Below are positions 15,439-18,588 of a stretch of 18,588 bases of DNA, in pieces. Position 1 is the first letter of the stretch; each line of letters opens with the position of its first letter. The notes below the pieces were generated by a model. It was not told the origin of the DNA, made no database searches, and worked only from the letters and a program-made list of their open reading frames with translations. The stretch covers positions 1-18,588 of the forward strand of contig CALCSH010000307.1 of NCBI GenBank assembly GCA_937893815.1, in the 5' to 3' direction. Source of the DNA: an uncultured Anaerolineae bacterium (GTDB lineage: Bacteria > Chloroflexota > Anaerolineae > Anaerolineales > UBA11858). A program made the position numbers and the translations under genes.

Positions 15439-16511
15439 TGATTGTAGACGCTCACCAAGATCTGGCCTGGAATATACTGAGCTTTGGCCGCGATTACACT
15501 CGCTCGGCGCTGGACACCAGGCGTTTGGAAGCGAATAGCCAAACACCGCAGCATAACGGCGATACCTTGCTCGGTTGGCCCGAATATCAACAGGGGCGCG
15601 TGTCGGTTATTTTTTCTACCCTTTTTGCATCTCCCGCGCGCCGTACCATGGGCGAATGGGATTCACAGAGTTATGCCACCACGCCCGAAGCTCAGCGGCG
15701 CTATTCGGTGCAGCTTGATGCTTACCATCGTCTGACGGAGACACATCCCGATAAATTTCGCCTGATTCAAACACAGGCCGACTTGCGCGTTCATCTCTCG
15801 GAGTGGCAACTCGAAACTGCCACCCCAGCGGTGGGTTTGGTCATTCTGATGGAGGGCGCCGAAGCTGTAGGCAACCCCACCGAACTGGAAGAATGGTGGC
15901 GGCGCGGCGTGCGAATCATTGGCCCGGCCTGGGCAGGAACGCGTTTTTGCGGCGGCACCGGCGAACCCGGCCCACTGACGAGTGAGGGGTTTGCCTTGCT
16001 CGAAGCCATGGCCGATTTCGGCTTCAGTTTAGATCTCAGCCACATGGATGAAAAAGCAGCCTTGCAGGCTTTGGACGTTTACCCTGGCTCTATTCTTGCA
16101 TCGCATGCCAATGCCGCTGCCCTGCTCGAAGGCCTGGACAGCAATCGTTTTCTCAGCGAGCGCGTGGTCCAGGGGCTGATTGAGCGCGACGCGATCATTG
16201 GCGTGGTGCCGTTTAATCGTTTTTTGCTCCCCGGGTGGAAAGTCAGCGATGGACGGCATTGGGTGACCCTGGATATGGTGGTCGCACAGATTGACCATAT
16301 TTGCCAGATCGCCGGAGACGCTTTCCACGCGGGGATCGGCAGTGATTTCGATGGCGGCTTTGGCGTGCAAAGCACTCCGGAGGGCATCGACACAGTTGCC
16401 GACTTGCAAAAAATAGCTACGATATTGGAAGATAAGGGGTATACTGAACTCGATATTCAGGCTGTGTTGGGCCAAAACTGGCTCAAGTTTTTGGGGCGCA
16501 GCTTGCCATAA
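15435..16511 (+). CDS. Membrane dipeptidase-like metallohydrolase (peptidase family M19)
   Basis: This 358-residue TIM-barrel amidohydrolase relative cleaves dipeptides in the M19 family. Every expected binuclear zinc ligand is visible: His7 and Asp9 (DAHQD), Glu140 (LMEGAEAV), His203 (DLSHMD), His224 (ASHAN) and Asp304 (GIGSDFDGG). The 21-residue spacing between the two middle histidines matches renal dipeptidase. Unlike the eukaryotic enzyme it has no signal peptide, so it is probably cytoplasmic. The first ATG (15435) overlaps the mutY stop as ATGATGA; the second ATG at 15438 is equally possible. The next gene starts 5 nt after its stop, consistent with a three-gene unit mutY-M19-membrane protein. 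No functional link with DNA repair is implied. Confidence 0.94.
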   Translation: MMIVDAHQDLAWNILSFGRDYTRSALDTRRLEANSQTPQHNGDTLLGWPEYQQGRVSVIFSTLFASPARRTMGEWDSQSYATTPEAQRRYSVQLDAYHRLTETHPDKFRLIQTQADLRVHLSEWQLETATPAVGLVILMEGAEAVGNPTELEEWWRRGVRIIGPAWAGTRFCGGTGEPGPLTSEGFALLEAMADFGFSLDLSHMDEKAALQALDVYPGSILASHANAAALLEGLDSNRFLSERVVQGLIERDAIIGVVPFNRFLLPGWKVSDGRHWVTLDMVVAQIDHICQIAGDAFHAGIGSDFDGGFGVQSTPEGIDTVADLQKIATILEDKGYTELDIQAVLGQNWLKFLGRSLP

Positions 16512-16516
16512 AAAGG

Positions 16517-17002
16517 ATGATCAGCTTGGATAGAAAACCCAAAAACGGCACACGTCGAACTCGTGGGGGGTTGGGGCTGGTGATTTTCGGCTTCCTTCTT
16601 TTTTTATTGGGCGTGGAGCCTAATATTATAGGCGCAGACCGTAGTCCGGTAGTGGGCTTCGTGCAAATTGGTGTATTCCTGATTGGTTTGGCGTTCATCT
16701 GTTTGGGGGGCTATATTAGCCTGGTGAGCAAATGGGATTACCGGGAACGCACCATCGCCGAAGATATCGGTTTGCGTTTGGTCAGTACGGGCTATGTGGT
16801 GGCGATTACCTCGGGCATGGCAGATGTCTTTGGGTTTGGTTCGCAGCCCTGGCCCGTGATCCCCTATTTTGGTGAGATGCAGGCCGTGGGTGTTGTATTG
16901 GGAGAATTTGTGATTGCCATTGGCTTTTTGCTGATGATCATTTCACCTCGAAAGAAAAATGAACCCGAAAACCCCAAAATTTACATGGATATTGAAGAGT
17001 AA
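16517..17002 (+). CDS. Four-helix membrane protein of unknown function
   Basis: I do not recognise this 161-residue protein. A basic N-terminus (RKPKNGTRRTR, residues 6-16) precedes four predicted helices (about 17-35, 46-70, 83-105, 119-143). The hydrophilic tail RKKNEPENP...DIEE is charged at the end. Positive residues at both termini suggest both face the cytoplasm. The start is uncertain: ATG 16517 has an AAAAGG sequence touching it, too close for good initiation, while TTG at 16526 would have that AGGA at normal distance. It is the last gene of the mutY-M19 unit and is closed by the terminator at 17040-17077. Confidence 0.75.
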   Translation: MISLDRKPKNGTRRTRGGLGLVIFGFLLFLLGVEPNIIGADRSPVVGFVQIGVFLIGLAFICLGGYISLVSKWDYRERTIAEDIGLRLVSTGYVVAITSGMADVFGFGSQPWPVIPYFGEMQAVGVVLGEFVIAIGFLLMIISPRKKNEPENPKIYMDIEE

Positions 17003-17039
17003 AAGCTCGGCATCGCCTTTATAAAATGAGAGTACCATA

Positions 17040-17077
17040 AAAAAAGTGGGTGTGGCATTTTCCACACCCACTTTTTT
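17040..17077. terminator. Bidirectional terminator between convergent genes
   Basis: A 16-bp perfect stem (AAAAAAGTGGGTGTGG with CCACACCCACTTTTTT) closes on a 6-nt loop. It has an A-run on one side and a T-run on the other, so it can end transcripts from both the plus-strand mutY unit and the convergent minus-strand reductase gene. Confidence 0.92.
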
Positions 17078-17095
17078 GTGATACGGTTATCGAAA

Positions 17096-18436
17096 TCAAG
17101 CTGCCGATGTTCCCGACTCAAGAGCCGCCAGCATAGCCTCATTATTATCAAATTTAAAATCTTCCAGTCCCTCGGCTTCGGCGTGAGCCAGTTCGATAAC
17201 TGTCAGTTTCTCCACTTGCGCTTTGCGAACGACAGCGTGTGGTAATTGGGAAACTTTTGCTTCAACAGCTGCCAGCACACTGCTCCCCGGCGCAAGGGTT
17301 TGTAAATATTGCCATACCGCCTCCGCTCCACATTCGCCATCTTTGCGGGCATACCCTACCAATCCGCTGCTGGCCTCGCGTGACCATCCGGCTACAAAAA
17401 TTCCTTCAATTGGCTGGTTGTTTTGCGGATCGTAAACCTCATAGGAAAGCCCATCCACGGGAAAGCGTGGAGCTTCGTGTTTGACGAAGGCATTCCACTG
17501 CACCGGTAGCCCGAAGGATTCATCCACTTTATCCCCAATGCAGAAAACCACAGTATCGACATCGAGCACGCGGCTGGTGCCAGTGTTTTTCGCTTTGGTA
17601 TCGCCATTACGCAGAATCAATTCGGTATCTTCAATTTCCAGCCCGTTGACCTGGCCTTGCGCATTGCCAAGTATCTTCGCCGGAGAGGAGAGAAACTCGA
17701 AGCGGAAGCGTGATTCTGAGACTGGATCGAGAGCTTTTACTAGCCCCGAAAGGATGAACTCGCGCGCTTCTTGTGGATTCTGTTCGACGGCAAGCATCCG
17801 CTCGGTCACGCGCGCCAACTCTGCGTCCAGCGCCGCCACATCCAGATTATTGCCGATATTCTGCATCTCTTTCTTGGTAAATTTAACTTCTGCAGGGCCG
17901 CGTCGCGCCACGGCGATGACTTCCGTTACTTTTTTGTCGCGAATCACCCAATGGGCAATATCCATCATCACATTCCCAACCCCGATCAGCGCCACGCGGT
18001 TGCCGATTTCAAATTCTTGCTGGCTGAAGGGGGGCAGTTTGTTGTAGTGGTAAACCAGGTCTTTGGCGTGGTACACACCGTGCAGTTCCTCGCCGGGCAG
18101 ACCGAGCCATTTTGTGCCCTGCGCGCCTGCTGTGACCAGAATTGCTTGAAAATCTAGCGTTTGTAAATCTTTGATGGTGAAATCACCATCTTCGCCAATG
18201 CGAATATTACCAAAATAGCTGATTTGTTCCTCGGTCATGATGCTGGCAAATTGTTTGCGAAGGCCTTGTTTCATGCGATATTTGTCGTAGTAAATGCCAT
18301 ATTCGGCCAGTCCGCCAGGTTTGATATCTCGATTGAAGATGACTACCTGTGCGCCTGCTTGCGCCAATTTCTTGGCGGCATACAGCCCGGCTGGACCAGC
18401 GCCAACCACTGCAACAGCATATTGGGGTTTGTGCAT
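17096..18436 (-). CDS. Ferredoxin/adrenodoxin-type NADP reductase (FprA-like FAD oxidoreductase)
   Basis: This 446-residue cytoplasmic flavoenzyme moves electrons between NADPH and a ferredoxin or flavodoxin. The FAD-binding motif GAGPAG (12-17) is at the N-terminus. PGGLAEYGI (40-48) and the ATP-grasp-free reductase pattern 'VTAGAQGTKWLGLPGEELHGVYHA' region (101-124) follow. The NADP-binding motif GVGNVMMDIA (152-161) is followed by RR at 178-179 and FTKKE. AGWSRE...GLVGYARKDG (349-366) replaces the usual AGW..RG..G motif near the FAD. Length and domain order match FprA of mycobacteria. The start ATG 18436 is strongly supported by AAAGGAGG. The gene is alone, bounded by the bidirectional terminator. 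It also resembles glutamate synthase small subunits, but the lack of an N-terminal iron-sulfur domain favours the FprA type. Confidence 0.88.
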   Translation of the reverse strand: MHKPQYAVAVVGAGPAGLYAAKKLAQAGAQVVIFNRDIKPGGLAEYGIYYDKYRMKQGLRKQFASIMTEEQISYFGNIRIGEDGDFTIKDLQTLDFQAILVTAGAQGTKWLGLPGEELHGVYHAKDLVYHYNKLPPFSQQEFEIGNRVALIGVGNVMMDIAHWVIRDKKVTEVIAVARRGPAEVKFTKKEMQNIGNNLDVAALDAELARVTERMLAVEQNPQEAREFILSGLVKALDPVSESRFRFEFLSSPAKILGNAQGQVNGLEIEDTELILRNGDTKAKNTGTSRVLDVDTVVFCIGDKVDESFGLPVQWNAFVKHEAPRFPVDGLSYEVYDPQNNQPIEGIFVAGWSREASSGLVGYARKDGECGAEAVWQYLQTLAPGSSVLAAVEAKVSQLPHAVVRKAQVEKLTVIELAHAEAEGLEDFKFDNNEAMLAALESGTSAA

Positions 18437-18486
18437 CGTAAAGCCTCCTTTGCTTAACGATAGATGACTCTACTGCAAAAACCCTA

Positions 18487-18588
18487 CACCGCCGAGAACG
18501 CGGAGAGCGCAGAGTTTTAAAAGTACGAAATTAGCAAAAAAGAAGCCATTTTTCTGCGAAATCGTCCAAAAAATCTCGGCGTTCTCTG
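18487..18588. repeat. Intergenic inverted repeat at right edge, 'GCCGAGAACGC' type (possibly incomplete)
   Basis: CACCGCCGAGAACGCGGAGAGCGCAGAG-like wording on the left is mirrored on the right by CTCGGCGTTCTCTG. The inverse of the right arm, CAGAGAACGCCGAG, matches CCGAGAACGCGGAG in 12 of 14 positions. The spacer is AT-rich with A and T runs. It resembles the element at 5379-5419. The right arm may continue past the window. Confidence 0.5.

Overview
The window reads as chromosomal DNA of a free-living bacterium of moderate GC content, most likely a member of the Chloroflexota (Anaerolineae-like). That assignment is an inference from the gene mix (alpha-2-macroglobulin-like and M1-type lipoproteins with Thr/Pro linkers, a GT39/GtrA pair, an FprA-like reductase) and from the style of the intergenic inverted repeats. 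No marker gene fixes it. There are no phage genes, transposases, CRISPR arrays, rRNAs or tRNAs that I can recognise.

Layout. Minus strand, from right to left: (1) positions 1-3022 hold the N-terminal 1007 residues of a bacterial alpha-2-macroglobulin lipoprotein that runs off the left edge; (2) 3266-5161 is acetyl-CoA synthetase, with its own GAAA-tetraloop terminator; (3) 5162-5588 is a gene-free stretch with two inverted repeats; (4) 5589-8247 is a two-gene overlapping unit of a GT39 polyprenyl-phosphate-dependent glycosyltransferase and a GtrA-like membrane protein; (5) 8409-10403 encodes a secreted protein with a possible papain-like Cys/His/Asp site; (6) 10532-10642 is a large nested palindrome resembling a miniature mobile element; (7) 10679-11587 is an unrecognised three-helix membrane protein; (8) 11696-13180 is an M1-family metallopeptidase lipoprotein.

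At about 13.2 kb transcription diverges. Plus strand: an MBL-fold protein that has lost essentially all metal ligands, followed by a small ferredoxin-like-fold protein and a very strong terminator; then mutY, an M19 dipeptidase (overlapping start/stop) and a four-helix membrane protein, closed by a bidirectional terminator at 17040-17077. A convergent minus-strand gene at 17096-18436 encodes a ferredoxin/adrenodoxin-type NADP reductase.

Many products act at or outside the membrane (A2M inhibitor, M1 lipoprotein, secreted putative peptidase, GT39/GtrA glycan pair, two membrane proteins). The rest are cytoplasmic metabolism or repair (Acs, FprA-like reductase, MutY). The most interesting items are the metal-ligand-free MBL protein and its partner, the secreted Cys/His/Asp protein, the four-cysteine mini-domain inserted in the GT39 enzyme, the 111-bp palindrome, and the scattered intergenic inverted repeats.
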